Origin: Terfezia claveryi
Taxonomy: Eukaryota > Ascomycota > Pezizomycetes > Pezizales > Pezizaceae
Assembly: GCA_015179025.1 (NCBI GenBank)
Contig: WHUX01000064.1
Coordinates: forward strand, 1-64,000
Direction: 5' to 3'
DNA length: 64,000 nt
Below, one piece after another: positions 1 to 12,143 of the stretch (positions are counted from its first letter, which is position 1; every line of letters starts with the position of its first letter). The notes beneath the pieces are model-generated. The model saw only the letters and a program-made list of their open reading frames with translations. It was not told the DNA's origin and searched no databases. Both the position numbers and the translations under genes were made by a program.

Positions 1-61
1 ACCGCAGCGGGTATTCCCGAGCTGGGTTCGGCCCATGAGGTATATTTAGCGTAGCCAACAG

Positions 62-181
62 AGGCAGGGAAGGTGGATGCCTGGTGCCTGTAGGCAAGGA
101 AGTTAGACACCTGGTACCCCTAGGCAGGGAAGGTGGGCAGCTGGCCTCTAGAGGCAGGGTAGCGGGTGCCGGGCGTCCTGA
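62..181. repeat. Four tandem 30-bp GC-rich repeats
   Basis: Four units in exact 30-bp register start at 62, 92, 122 and 152, each opening with aggcaggg or aggcaagg. Being a multiple of three, the period keeps any reading frame open as a 10-residue repeat. The composition is far more GC-rich than the gypsy remains that begin near 400. No function is evident. Confidence 0.8.
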
Positions 182-399
182 CACAGAGGAGCTAAACACC
201 TGGTGTCGAGGGAAGCGAGGTGGAGAAGGTTGGCATCAGGATGCCATGTATTTCTTGCTCATATACAGGTTGCCCTGGGAGGCAACTGGGCGGAAGGGCA
301 TGTTCGGGGTGCCCGGGATGCCACATAGGGCAGAGTAAAAAACGGTGGCGTCCAGACGGGTCTGCAGGGCATCCCGACACCAAAATCTCTTTCCTGATG

Positions 400-2464
400 A
401 ACTTACCTTAGCAACAAATGCCCCCTTGACAATAAACTCTATCCACTACCAAAACAGACCATCAAAAAATGCAGCATATACAACTAAGATGGTCACTGGT
501 CTCATCTATGCCCAGGACTCCCAAAAGTCACTACTACAGAAGGAGATGTAGTATCAAGGTGCAAGTACTGTCTTGGTTATCACAACCAAAACAGGAACTT
601 TGTCAGCAAATATGATACTAGAAAAAATAACCTGAAGGCCCTTAATAAGCCCTTCCACAATAGTGACATCCTGAAAAGGTTGCTAGGAGTTCAGGATGAT
701 GGTGAAAAGAGCATGGAACCAGATTTAGTAATTGCTGAGTGGATAGTGGATTATGAGTTGGAATGGCATTATAGAGAAGAGTTGGAAAAAGATGCAGTGT
801 TTAGACCACTGTATGTAAGGATTAAAAGAGAAGAACAGGTATCTACAGCAAAGGTACAGGATGGGTTTATGTACCTGCTGAAGAATTTTACTTAGAAAAT
901 GGTTATTCCTAAGAGACTACAAGTTAAAGGTAAACCTGCCTCTGAAACCCTTATACAATAAGCATATGCCACTACTGGATATGGAGGCCTTGTGAAAACA
1001 GTACATGAGCTAACTAACAAGTATATCTTCCAGGGTTTTTATAATCAGGTTGAAGAATTTGTGAAGAGTTGTAAAACCTACCAAATCACCAAAGGATCCA
1101 CACAGAAACTCCTTGGATTCCTTACTCCTCTCAATGTACCTGCTAGGCCATAGGGTAGCATGGCTATGGATTTTCTTAGTATGGAACCTGTTATAATTTC
1201 ATGTACTGAATTTACTCTTGGTTACAGAACTCCTGTTGATGCTAAGCCTCACATGTTAACATTTCATAAGTTATTAGTTATGACTGACAGGCATTCTGAT
1301 TTTACATTTTTATTACCTGTTGTAGATAATGTTGACACCTTAGGGGTTATTGATATCTTTAAAAGATTCATTAAGCCTAATGTGGGATTTCCTTATAAAA
1401 TTGTTTCTGGCTAAGACCCCTTGTTTATGTCTACTACATTTCAAGATTGGATGCAGAAAAATATAATTTTGCATAAAGCATCTTCTACATATCACCCCCA
1501 GACTGATGGGATAAGTGAAAGGAAGAATAGGACAATTATTCCTATGTTTGTAGCTAAGAAGCTGGAACAAGGGATAAATTGGGTACAAGCCATACCTTCT
1601 GTTCAAATAGAGGTAAATGCAAGAGTTAGTGCCACAAGAGGACACTCCCCTTTCTTTACCAAGCTAGTATACCAGCCTAATTTGTCTGCACCTATCCTAC
1701 CTCACCCTATACCTGTCTATTCAAACCCTACAACCAGATTTTACCAGGTTGCTGAAAACCTTACTAAAGCAAAAAAGAACCAAATTCAGTAAGCCAACAA
1801 ATACAGAATAGCCTCCCTTGATTACCAAATCAATGATCAGGTGATACTATCAACAAAAAACCTACCAGTAAAGTACCACTCCTCCAAACTATCCCCTAAA
1901 TGGATAGGCCCCTTCACCATTACCAAATATTCACCATGGAGTTAAAATGCTAAACTTGACTTCACTGACTTCCCTGACTTCAATAATATCAACAATTCCT
2001 TCCACACCTCACTTCTGAAATCCGTCTTCCCTAATCCAATACAACTGTTCCCTTCTAGGACTCTTAAACAACCAGGACCAGTTAAGGAAGATAGGTATGA
2101 GGTAGAAAGAGTGTTGGAATTCAGGTCACAACCTAGAACAGGGAAGTTACAGTACAAGGTAAAATGGAAGGGATGGCCTCATAAATTTGATGAGTTGGTA
2201 TATGCTGATGGTATTGATGAGTCATTGGAAAAGCAATTCTGGTTGACTAGAAGTAAGCAAACAACTTACAAAAAGAGAAAGGTTAGTGAGGAAAAGCTTT
2301 GCAAAAATAAGACAAAGAAAGAAACCTTGGAAATGATTAATAATGAAAGAAAGAAAGTCCTTGCTCCCCCTGTTTCATCTAATGCAGTCAAGATTGACAA
2401 AGGCAAAGGTAAAGAGATGGATCTACCTCAGTTGATATTTAACCATTTCTTTAAAGAAAGTTAA
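400..2464 (+). mobile_element. Ty3/gypsy chromovirus pol fragment (integrase and chromodomain), decayed
   Basis: This is the 3' part of a gypsy polyprotein, broken by stops. In order it holds a degraded tether region (about 680-895); a degenerate H2C2 zinc-binding module (about 960-1110); the integrase core (about 1160-1800), with a Glu-bearing motif close to HPQTDGISERKNR; an integrase C-terminal region; and a chromodomain (2090-2270) readable as YKVKWKGW followed by a Lys-rich tail. Reverse transcriptase and most of RNase H are missing. The break near 400 abuts GC-rich repeats. The frame is largely preserved between stops, and several stops are TAG or TAA where Gln or Trp is expected. The element is not functional. 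Confidence 0.85.
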
Positions 2465-2639
2465 TAAGAATTTTAAGCAGGGGTATAATAATGTCAGGTA
2501 TGATACAAGAGCAAGTGGTAGTAGTTCCTACAAGGATAGGAACAAAAGATATTATGGATTAAATATTGACTACTAATGTACATAAATCCAAACCCCTGTT
2601 TATTTTCTAGAATGGAGTTCTTATCTAAACAGGGAGGCA

Positions 2640-3280
2640 TGTAAGGAAGTGGCTTACTCATACCCTATGACTAACTCTCTCCTTCACAAATATATTTCTT
2701 ATGTATTTTCTTACTCATCAAGCATCTCAAAATATACAACATTCTGTGTGCTGTCTGCCTTGCTAATATTTCACATGTTTTTATATGTTATCATATGCTT
2801 TCACATGCTTTTATATGTTATCATATGCTTTCACATACTTTCACATACTTTCACATGTATAAGTCAAAGTTAAGACTTAACCTATTTTGTACTAGATAGT
2901 ATTTGGAAGTACTATCTAGAGGATCAGATGATACTGATCTTAATCACATATAAGGGTTAGATAATGGTGCACTGCCTCAGCACTGTCCCAGTACTGCCCT
3001 ATTGGAAACATATATAGTCCCCTGAATTTCCCTTCAGTTGGACAGATAGTTAGAACTCAGAATATAGTTAGAGTACAATTAATATAGAAGTTCTACTGGT
3101 TAATCTTCTAAGTGCCTTTGGCACTTCTATACTACTTTACCTATTATAGTAATCTTATGCTACTGGTAATAACTTTAATAGTGAGAAAAAACAATACACT
3201 ATTAGTAATCTACTTTGTAGTATATATTACTAGCCTGAGATTATCTGATTAGATTAGATCCTTATCTAATCTAATCTAAT
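2640..3280 (+). repeat. Probable 3' LTR of the chromovirus fragment
   Basis: The purine-rich run aaacagggaggca ends just before TGTAAGG at 2640, a normal polypurine tract/LTR junction directly downstream of the chromodomain frame. The stretch is AT-rich and has short repeats of ttttatatgttatcatatgc between 2775 and 2830. The right border is uncertain: a CCCTAACA at 3291-3298 would pair with TGTAAGG, but a minus-strand gag frame already runs to about 3285. Confidence 0.5.
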
Positions 3281-3284
3281 TGTC

Positions 3285-4300
3285 CAGTCCCCCTAACAAC
3301 ACTTTACAATAATTGTTAAGCCTATCTACCTCCGTTAGATAATCTAAGACAGAACCAGTCTTTTTTAGTACTGCTAGGTTATGACATACTCGATCGGCTT
3401 AGTAGTGATCCCCATAATATAGTTCCATGGCTTCCTTAACCTCCTTCTAAGAATTATACTTAACTCGATTAGCCTTCCACCAATCCAATACCTTTCTATC
3501 CATTGATAAACCAACATATGCAACCTTTTGGTCCTCATTCTAAGTGAGAGTGATAAGAAAATAATCATCCATTTGAAGGATCTAGCTTTTGAAGTGTTTT
3601 CGGTCCCCTTTGAATTTATTCAGGGGTAGTGCTTTACTTACTATCGACTTATCTTCGAAGATTTCCAATCCCACTAGAACAAGTAGTAGAGAAGTAGGAT
3701 CTCTAGGTCATCATTGATAATCTTGTGGTAGTGGTAGAGGTGGTATTCCTCCTACTGCTTGCTTGAGTCTCTATACTATATTTGATAGAGGATATATTGG
3801 CTAAGGTGCCTGTACTTGCTGTTCTACCTTGGCCAATCTTTTCTCGACACTAGTAAGGCATCCTTCGATACTAGTGAATCATTGTTGGTATTGATCATTA
3901 TAGTAGTCTACCTGTCCTTTAAGGTATCAGAGGTTATGGTGAATTGTCTGAAATTCTTTTGTCTGGTTTGTTTGTCTAGAAATGATAAGGTTCTAGATCT
4001 GAGTGAGTATATCTTATATATCATTTAATAGTTATGCACGTTTACTAGTAGCAGTATTTGCCATGTTTTGAATATCTGCTGCACTTCACTAGATGAATTC
4101 TGTATGTGCTGATTGTGTCTGTTGTAGCTACTGTACTTGTACAAGTGCAGCTTGCTTTTCTACTTCTAATTATTGAACTTATGCCTTCATAGCAGCATAT
4201 CTGGGATCAATGTGAGTTTGGTGGTGAGCTGCTTGTCACTTGCCATAGTGGAGAGCCTTGTATTGGTAGATAGAGCTACTGATAGAGCGACTGATCATAT
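3285..4300 (-). pseudogene. Retrotransposon gag remnant
   Basis: Read on the minus strand from about 4260 to 3285, a gag-like frame is recognisable through several TAG stops: a coiled Gln-rich N-terminal part, then FKGDRKHFKS, DDYFLITLT, DRKVLDWWKANR, and a block beginning KEAMELYYGDHY followed by ADRVCHNLAVLKKTGSV. The Trp-containing FxGD...W..M...F order and the terminal x-L-R-x-T-G-S-V block are typical of gypsy gag. I see no matching protease or reverse transcriptase next to it. Confidence 0.6.
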
Positions 4301-5150
4301 GATAGCTTCTAGAGAGGAGGAGGATATTGATCCGAGTCCTATTTATTGACGAGGGGTGCCCCAGCATTCCTGAAACTGTGGAATCTAGGATAAGGGAGTA
4401 TAGTATTGCTCAATAAATTGTTTAGCTCGTTGTTGTACCTGGATAATACTATAATAGTCAGTGTCAGCCATAGCCTCATCAGAGGCTTCACCAAGTAATC
4501 CTCTCAATATTGATATAGTTGTAGGAGATTATAGGGTATTGTTGTCTATAGAGGTGTATAGACAAGCAGTGTAATATTATAGGCAGGCTATAACTACGAT
4601 TATACAAGTCGGTGAAAGGGTAGAAGGAGATTATTGGTGATAACTATAAGTATAAATATAGTAACAACTCGGGTATAAAGTAGACTCAATAAGAGTAAAG
4701 CTATATAAGACTTAAAATACTACTTAGGTCTTAATGTATTAACTATATAAAAGTGGTGGGTTATATGGAAGCTTAGATATAATAACAAATAATCAGATCT
4801 GGATGATGCTTCCTATAACAGCTTAGTAGTATTGATGTCAAGTTGTTACCTAAATGGAAAACCACTTCCCTATTAGGAACACTGCAGTCTGACATATATT
4901 GATTAGGTAGCCTGAACTTTAATACATTACAGTCAAGCTAACATATAGGACCTGAAGTCAAGTACAACTAATAATGATATATGAATGACAATCATAAGAA
5001 TATAATGGAAACATATTGAAAAGAGTATATACATGAGATGTATTATCAGAGGTCATACACTTCTATTACTTAATCCCTTTAATACTATTCCATAGATGCA
5101 CTATGAGATTTGTATGGGTAATCAAGCTAAGAAAGTTAACCGTAGTAGGG
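4300..5150. other. AT-rich interval, no gene seen
   Basis: The stretch between the gag and integrase remnants is AT-rich and stop-dense in all frames. It may contain the LTR of the gag-bearing element, but I could not define its ends. Confidence 0.4.
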
Positions 5151-6070
5151 TATTAGTTATCCCAAAGGGTGGTAGGTCTCTTACCTGAGCCATAACACCT
5201 TGTTCCCAAGTAACAAATCCTGCCTCAGCCATCCAAGCTTGAATCTTTTGTTTTAGAATCCCATTAGCTTATTCAATTAGGCCTTAGCTTTATAGATGTT
5301 GAGGGTGCCTATAAATCAGTTGAATTCTATATCTTCATATGAGAATAACTAAGGCACCTTTAAACTCTTTACCATTATTATAATGCAAAATCTATAGTGA
5401 ACCAAATAAAGATATCCAAATCATAACTGCTTTAGCTACCTCATTTGCAGATTTTGTTTTTAATGCATAGGTAGCTAAAAACTTATTGAAATGGTTATGA
5501 ATATGTAGAATCTATTTGTATTCTTTATCTGGATTACCTTATATATCAATTAAATCAATTTGAACCTGCTTCTATAAGGATGTTACAATAATTGGCTCTA
5601 ATAGAGTTCTGGTATTATTTGGTTGATTTCAGCACCATATCCCTTAATGCTTTAATAACCATTATATCTTTATTAATTTATTAGCTTCCAAGTAATATTG
5701 TTTATTAAGATTGTTTATGCTATACCTCTGATTTTACAATACTATAATAATGCTTATTAATAGCTTTATATATTTTTGTAACTCCAGTATAAAGTAATGA
5801 TAAATGTATATTCATAATAATATCATATACATCATATTCTAAAACCACCTGGTAGTTCCCTATTCCTTCTGCTTGCTGTGTCATACTGGCTTTCTTTCTG
5901 AGATTACTATCTTGATCTATAATATACTTATTTAGTGCTGTCCATTTTGTTTTAGCAGGAGTAGATAAGTTTGGGTTTTGATTAATCTTTTGGATTTCTC
6001 ACCATTTTTCATATAACAGACAGAAGCGATTAATAGAAGTAGTAAGATATTCATCAAAAGCATTGTGAGC
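5150..6070 (-). pseudogene. Integrase remnant of the KRBA2/Ginger type
   Basis: Minus-strand reading through stops gives an HTGVKKTY-like zinc module (about 5740-5800), then VQIDLID, ILHIHNHFNKF, ALKTKSANEVAKA, a DNGKEFKG motif, and a GLIEQANGILKQKIQAWM block. The D..., DNGxEF and RPQHP/QGLIEQANG pattern is characteristic of integrases related to KRBA2 and Ginger transposons, not of the two other gypsy elements in this window, whose Glu motif is HPQTDG. Many stops and frameshifts show it is dead. Flanks are AT-rich and uninformative. Confidence 0.5.
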
Positions 6071-6244
6071 AGTTTAAGAAAATGGAGCAGGTAGAGCATT
6101 GGTAGATGTTGATGTAGCTATGATGAGAGTAGAGAGTATTGTAGATTGTCTTATAGATCATATATATGGAGAATATATATGTCATAACCTACTATTTTTA
6201 TACTATATCACTTTAAGCCTACATATATTTAACTGTATGAGTAC

Positions 6245-6370
6245 AATACTAATACTAGATATTCAGCTAAGCAGATACAATACTAATAGTAGCAAGCCTA
6301 TAAATCCATATATTCAGCTGAGCATGTAATACTAATAGTAGATATTCAGCTAAGCAGATACTATACTATC
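6245..6370. repeat. Short direct repeats near a retrotransposon border
   Basis: The phrase atattcagctaagcagata occurs twice (near 6259 and 6343), with a diverged third copy in between (atattcagctgagcatg). All are adjacent to ctaatagtag-type words. They lie directly upstream of the TGTCACAACC that opens the next element. Confidence 0.6.
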
Positions 6371-6970
6371 TGTCACAACCATGTTCTTAGTCTTAATTTG
6401 ACACTTGAATAGGCTTGTATAGGTGTCGTACTGTTTTAACATTTGAACAGGCTTATTCAGGTGTCGTCCATAGGTGATTGTTTCTTAGCTTCCGAGATAG
6501 AAATCACGGGAAGCTTATTCCTTCCAAAGCCTTGGCCTGGAATCATGTATATATATCTTTGTTTCTCCGCCCTCTCGTTGGATCCCCATCTAACATATTG
6601 TATACCCAATACAGGATCTTGCTTCTCCTAGTGCTTATGCCCCTCCTTTGTATACCTTCTTATCTTGTGAACAGCTCTGCAGTACAGCTGCCTCCCTCTA
6701 ATACACGTGGCAATCACTTCCATGTATCTCTTGTCCTTGCCTCTTGCCTTCTGAACATTCTGCCCCCCATGACATTGTCCTGAACATCCTGCCCCCCATA
6801 ACATCATTCGTAATATCTGTAACAGGTGTCTGTAACAAGCCTAGTTTTCCTAGTCATACACGTAGTGCTCCTACATGTATCTCATCTCATTCCTATTCTT
6901 GCTCTAGCATACTCCTTAGTTGCCTTGTCCCTAGAGCCATTATTATACTACGTTGGATCCTTTGGACCAA
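6371..6970 (+). repeat. Probable 5' LTR of the second gypsy element
   Basis: The sequence starts TGTCACAACC, a frequent start of fungal gypsy LTRs, and carries two imperfect direct copies of ggcttgtataggtgtcg / ggcttattcaggtgtcg near 6413 and 6450. The gag frame opens after about 7050. The right border is an estimate because no second LTR is available for comparison. Confidence 0.4.
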
Positions 6971-7084
6971 CTGGTATATAGTAATATCAGGAGCAGCTCT
7001 CCCACCACCTGCCATCAGGTTCCAGACCTGGAGAAGCTCCCCTATAGCCTCAGGCCTGAATGAATTGAATACCTATCATCAAGA

Positions 7085-8160
7085 AATTATCTACATCTTC
7101 GAGGTTATGGATATGATCCGGGCTGAACTCGGCAACAGCCTGGCCATGGTGGAACGAAAGCTGAGATCCGTCGATAAAGAGATCATGGTCCTCTAGACGG
7201 ATCTTGACCATGTGAACCTTGCTCTAGCCAACGAACGGACTATAGTCCAAAACCTCAGCCGTACTCTAGGGAATCTCATAATACAAACAGCAGCCAGTAG
7301 CAATAAGTCCAAAAGCATTCCAACTCCTCCCAAGTTCAATGGGGACCGGGTTCTTCTACGAGCCTGGAAAAATACAGTCCAGTTTAAGCTAAACGGAGAT
7401 TCTGCCAGGTTCCCATCGGAACAACATCGACTGGCATATATTTTTACCTTGCTAGAGGGGAAAGATTATGACTAGATCTAGTCATATGTCCTTGAAACCG
7501 GAATCAAGCTCAACGATATCTCGGCCCTTTTTACAATCCTTAATAGAGCGTTCGGGGACCCCAATACTGTTGGTACTGCCAATAGAGCTCTCCGAGCCCT
7601 CCATCGATCTGTCTACTTATGTGGCAGAATTCTCGAGACTAGCAGTGGAGGTCCGATGGAATGACCAGTCCAAACTGGAGCATTTCTAGGAAGAGCTAAA
7701 TAACGAAATCCAGCAGGCCATGGTCATCCTCCTGGAAGCCAAAACCCTGGATAAATTGATTGACCAGGCTTCTCGAGTAGAACAGCAGATGTTCCAGCTC
7801 CGCAACTACCCCCCGTTCAGGCTAGCACCCTGTCTCCCTCAACCTCAGGCTCAGTAATACTATGCCACCCAAATAGTTCAGGCCCCTGACCCCGCCAATA
7901 AACCAGCACACCCATTGTTGGTGGCAGGAGGGCCCACCCGAATGGATTTATCATTGGGAAGGCCTCGACTAACCTAGGAGGAAAGGGACTGCCACTGTAC
8001 TAATGGGTTGTGCATTGCATGCAGAAAAGGGGACCACTTTATTGCGGTATATCCCCTCCGAAAAAACTGCTCTTTGGCTGCTCACACCATCTTAGAAGCC
8101 TAGATTGAAGAAGCTGGGGAAGAGTCAGGAAAAGGAGAGTCCCTTGTCTAGTTACTGATA
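7085..8160 (+). pseudogene. Gypsy gag with zinc-knuckle remnant
   Basis: A broken frame reads PPKFNGDR, RAWKNTVQFKL, ARFPSEQHRLAYIFTLLEG and then an AFGDPN block, which together match the capsid part of chromovirus gag (PxxFxG...W...v...l......f....kv.y....L.G.A). A degenerate zinc knuckle lies near 8000-8090. Stops at 7193, 7473 and 7687 are TAG. Confidence 0.75.
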
Positions 8161-8207
8161 CTAGTAAGGGACCTGTCTAGGGCCACTTATCTTTATCTGC
8201 ATTTTCT

Positions 8208-8549
8208 TTGCCTGCACCTATATCTGTTGATGAATTTCGCTTGTTTGGCGAGCATTTTGTAGTACCAATAACTGTTAAATTTAATGATAAAATAGTGGTA
8301 ACATCAGCTCTCATAGATTATGGTGCTTCAGGGATTGCATTTATTGATCAGGCCTTTGTTAGTAAAAATTCCATACCAACCTATAAGTTAAAGACCTCCC
8401 ACCTTTTCAACGTCATTGATAGCCACTCTATTTCTTCCAGGGCTATTACCGACCTCAGATGCCTACCTAGTGCCATTGAAGACAATTTGGAAAGTCTTCC
8501 ATTATTAGTGACCAAGCTCAAATATCCCATTGTTCTAGGGATTCCCTAG
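8208..8549 (+). pseudogene. Gypsy aspartic protease fragment
   Basis: The translation contains VTSALIDYGASGIAFID, where the catalytic D[ST]GA of retropepsins has become DYGA: Asp is kept and Ser/Thr replaced by Tyr. It is followed by VLGIP, the usual end of gypsy protease domains (vLGiPWL), where a TAG replaces the Trp codon. Non-functional. Confidence 0.75.
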
Positions 8550-9039
8550 CTCCCTATGCATGATGTCTCTATTAACTTTGGCTTCTACACCTTAAACTTT
8601 AACAGTGGGTATTGCAAGAGGTACTGTGGTACCCTACAGTCTGCCATTAAGAGATTAAGTACACTACCACCCCCGGTGGAGGACCCCACCCAGGTAGTAC
8701 ACCAGACTGCATATGTCAACGTTAACAATCCCTCTTTTTCTCTTCCTCTTGTTTTCCTGATATCCCCCAATTCCCTAAAACCCCTGAATGTTAGCTTTAT
8801 TGGAGCAGGGGCTTTCACCTACCTCACCAGGAGGTACAAGCTAAAGATGCATGCCCTCTCCATACATGATGTAAATCTGGAGATCAACAAGACAAGGTCT
8901 AAGGAGAAGTAGAAGTCCATAGTCCTAGACAAATATCATGAGTTCATTAACCTGTTCTCGGAGAAAGCCATAGAGAAGCTTGCACTACACTAACCATACA
9001 ACAATACTATTCTACTAATAAAAAGTAAAACCCCCCCTA

Positions 9040-10330
9040 TGGACCCCTATATAAAATGTCCTGCATAGAGCTAGAAGCCTTAAAGAAGTATTTGGAAGAA
9101 AACCTCAATAAGAGCTTCATTCATCATAGCTCCTCCCCGGAGAGAGCCTCGGTACTGTCCGTGAAGAAATCGGATAGCTCTCTTCAGTTGTGTATTGATT
9201 ATCAGGGCCTGAACGAAATAATGGTTAAAAATGAATACCCTCTACCTCTAATCCAGGAGACATTAGCCAGGCTTTCCCAGCCAAAATGGTTTACCAAATT
9301 GGACTTGAGAGGGGTATACAACCTGGTAAGGATCGCCAAAGAGGAGGAGTGGAAAATAGCCTTCCGGACATATTATGGCCACTTCAAGTACTACGTCATA
9401 CCCTTTGGCCCAACCAATGCCCTTGCCTCCTTCCAGCACTTTATCAATGATACCTTATGAGACTTTCTGGATGTGTTCTGTACAGCTTACCTTGATGATA
9501 TCTTAATTCATTCAGATACTCTAGAAGAGTATAAGATTCATGTTTGATAGGTATTGGAGAAGCTAGAGCAAGCTGGGTTGTACCTCAAGCCCGAGAAATA
9601 TGTATTCCATATGTAGGAGATTAAGTATCTAGAGTTAATTATCACTATGAAAGGTATTAGAATGGACCCTATAAAGGTCACCACCATTTAGGAATGGGAA
9701 ATCCCAGCAAATCTCAAGGTTATTTAGGCCTTCCTGGAATTCGCTAACTTTTACTAACAGTTCATTCTAGGATTTTTCAAGATCGTGGCCTCCCTACCAG
9801 CCCTGACTAAAAAGGACTGGCAATTCTATTGGATTCCAGAATACCAATCCGCCTTCCAGAACCTCAAGGAAGTCTTCTGCTCAGCACCCATACTAGTTTA
9901 CTTTGATCCTGATAGTGAGTATATTATGGAAATGGATGCCTCCGACTATGTCTTCGCCAGAATCCTATCCCAGTATGTCAATAAATTCCTCTACCCAGTG
10001 GCCTATTTCTCCAAAAAGGACTCCTCGGTAGAGTATAATAACGAGATCTATGATAAGGAATTAATAGCTATTGTCCGAGCTTTTAAAGAAAGGAGGCCTC
10101 ACCTAGAGTCAGCCAAGGGGATCATCGAGGTACTATCCAATCATAAGAATCTTGAGTACTTCATCACCACTAAGCTACTGAACTGACAGTAGCCTAGGTA
10201 GTCAGAGTTCTTATCTCGATTCAACTTCAAGATTAAGTATCAGCCTAGAAAAGCTAGGGGTTAGCTGGATGCACTGACCAGGAGATCAGGAGATCTCCCT
10301 AAAGAGAGTGATGAAAGGCTTAAGAATCAA
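9040..10330 (+). pseudogene. Gypsy reverse transcriptase and RNase H, decayed
   Basis: Reverse transcriptase motifs are readable: CIDYQGLNEIMVKNEYPLPL, FTKLDLRGVYNLVRI, VIPFGPTNALASFQ and the catalytic YLDDIL at about 9489. RNase H follows with MEMDASDYVFARIL and YDKELIAIVRAFKE. Stops are scattered (9458, 9546, 9615 and others), nearly all TAG or TGA. Confidence 0.85.
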
Positions 10331-10589
10331 AATCAGGTGGTACTGAAACCTGAAAATCTCGACCTAGCGGCCAATAGCTATGCTGATGCTGATGCTAAAG
10401 CTGAAGCAAACTCTGGAGCAGATCTCCTTCTCTAGATATGACGGGCATATGTGGAGGATGACCTGGTTAAGGATATAATTGCTGCAGTGGAGTCTGGACA
10501 GCACAATCATACCAAGATTTCCCTAGCTAAGTGCACTACTTAGGACTGCCTCCTAAACTACCTAGATTAGCTCTATATACCTAAAGGGG

Positions 10590-11512
10590 AGCTGCGTATA
10601 CAGCTGATCAAGGAACACCATAATACTCTGGCTGCAGGTCATTCTGGGGTAGCTAAAACATTAGAGCTGCTAGCTAGGCAATATACATAGATTGACCAAT
10701 AAAAGGAGGTGGAGCAGTACATATAGAACTGCCATATTTGCAAGTGTACTAAGCCTACCCATCATGCTCCTTATGGGACCCTGAAGCCCATGGAGATTCC
10801 AGACCAACCTTGGCAACACCTATCCATAGACTTTGTAATTGAGTTGCTAGAGGATTCTTGATTTAATGCTATTCTTATAGTAGTAGACCAATTGACCAAA
10901 ATGAGATATATTATACTTTGCCATAATACCTGGTCAGCCCGAGACCTTGTCGGCCTCTACCTCAACCATGTATTCCGCTACCATGGTCTCCCCAAGTCAG
11001 TTATCTCAGACTGCAGCCCCTAATTCATCTCGGACTTCTAGAACGTATTCTATGAGCTTCTCGGAATCAATATACACCTCTCTATAGCATATCACTTTTA
11101 AACAGATAGTTAGTCCAAATGAATGAATGCGATCATAGAGCAGTACCTAAGAGCATACGTTAATTACCAGCAAAACAACTAGGTTTCGCTACTAGCAACC
11201 TGTGAGTTTACTGCTAACAACTATTTCTTGGAGACTCCAAAAACCTACCCATTCCTAGCCAATTATAGTTAGCACCCTCATTTCGTGGACTCTCAAGTAC
11301 ACTTGCACAAGGCTAGTGAGAACACCCTAGCTAAGGAGTTCACTATAGAGATTGCTGAGTTGCACTCCACCTTAAGAGCCGAACTGGTATATGCTCAAGC
11401 CAGGCAAGTGGAGTATGCCAATGGATCATGGTTGCCAGCCCTCAGGTATCAGCCAGGAGATAAAGTATGGCTCTCAAGCATGCACTTCCGAACGGAACGG
11501 CTATCTCACTAG
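10590..11512 (+). pseudogene. Gypsy integrase, decayed
   Basis: An H2C2 module (HSGVAKTLELLARQY, CHICKCTKPTHH) precedes LSIDFV, a core with VVDQLTKM and GLPKSVISDCSP, and a C-terminal YQPGDKVWLSS. The frame ends at the copia insertion point. Many TAG stops make it inactive. Confidence 0.8.
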
Positions 11513-11565
11513 CTGGATCACAAGTTCCTAGCTCTCTACAAGGTATTAGTAGCCATGGACACTTA

Positions 11566-12073
11566 TGTTGCAGCATACATTCTGTGTCCTCTCATGTCGT
11601 TATTCTTTCCTATTTCGGTATATATATTTTCTACTATATCGTCATATGTTTCTCTATTACAATATTTACTTCTATCTATTTCTATCTAGTTCTATTATGA
11701 ATATCTATATCATGTCTTACATGCAGCTTACTCTATACTGTCATACTTACATGTTTATATATCCATGCTCATTATTTCCTATACTGTCTTACCTGAATAT
11801 TACATGCATATAACTTTTTATTTATAGATATCTTTTTATTACTTCCTATTTAAGTATGGCTATTATATGTTTTCATTTACACTCTATATTCATGTATTTA
11901 AGGCTAGGGTTTACCCACTCCTCTAGATAGTTAATCAAGCAACTCATACTGCACTCGCACTCTCCACATATCGTACTCGCTTCTCCTGTGATCCTCGCTA
12001 TCCCTCCATAATATCCGCTAGTTACTACACTACTTCTTACGCTGTCCCGCTACCTATTTTATCCACTTTAATA
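11566..12073 (+). repeat. 5' LTR of copia element 1
   Basis: It matches the 3' LTR over its length, with shared blocks such as cctatttcggnatatatatt and catatcgtactcgcttct. It is followed immediately by a tRNA-type primer binding site. Confidence 0.9.
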
Positions 12074-12090
12074 GGTTATGAGCTCGGAGC
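12074..12090 (+). promoter_or_regulatory. Primer binding site of copia element 1
   Basis: ggttatgagctcggagc directly follows the 5' LTR. The ggttatgag core is complementary to the anticodon loop of initiator tRNA-Met, the half-tRNA priming known for copia-type elements. Confidence 0.65.
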
Positions 12091-12143
12091 TCTAGCCTCT
12101 TTATTCCCATAATCGAGTCTATATCTTTACTCTATTATCCACC

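Larger units (their letters stand above)
6371..11565 (+). mobile_element. Ty3/gypsy element, decayed and truncated at its 3' end
   Basis: The element begins with an LTR-like TGTCACAACC at 6371. It runs gag, zinc knuckle region, protease, reverse transcriptase, RNase H and integrase in the order of Ty3/gypsy, and stops abruptly at 11565 where a copia LTR starts. Dozens of in-frame stops, mostly TAG, interrupt it, with few frameshifts. The 3' LTR and the C-terminal tail are missing on the right side of the copia insertion, so it was truncated as well as interrupted. Confidence 0.85.
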
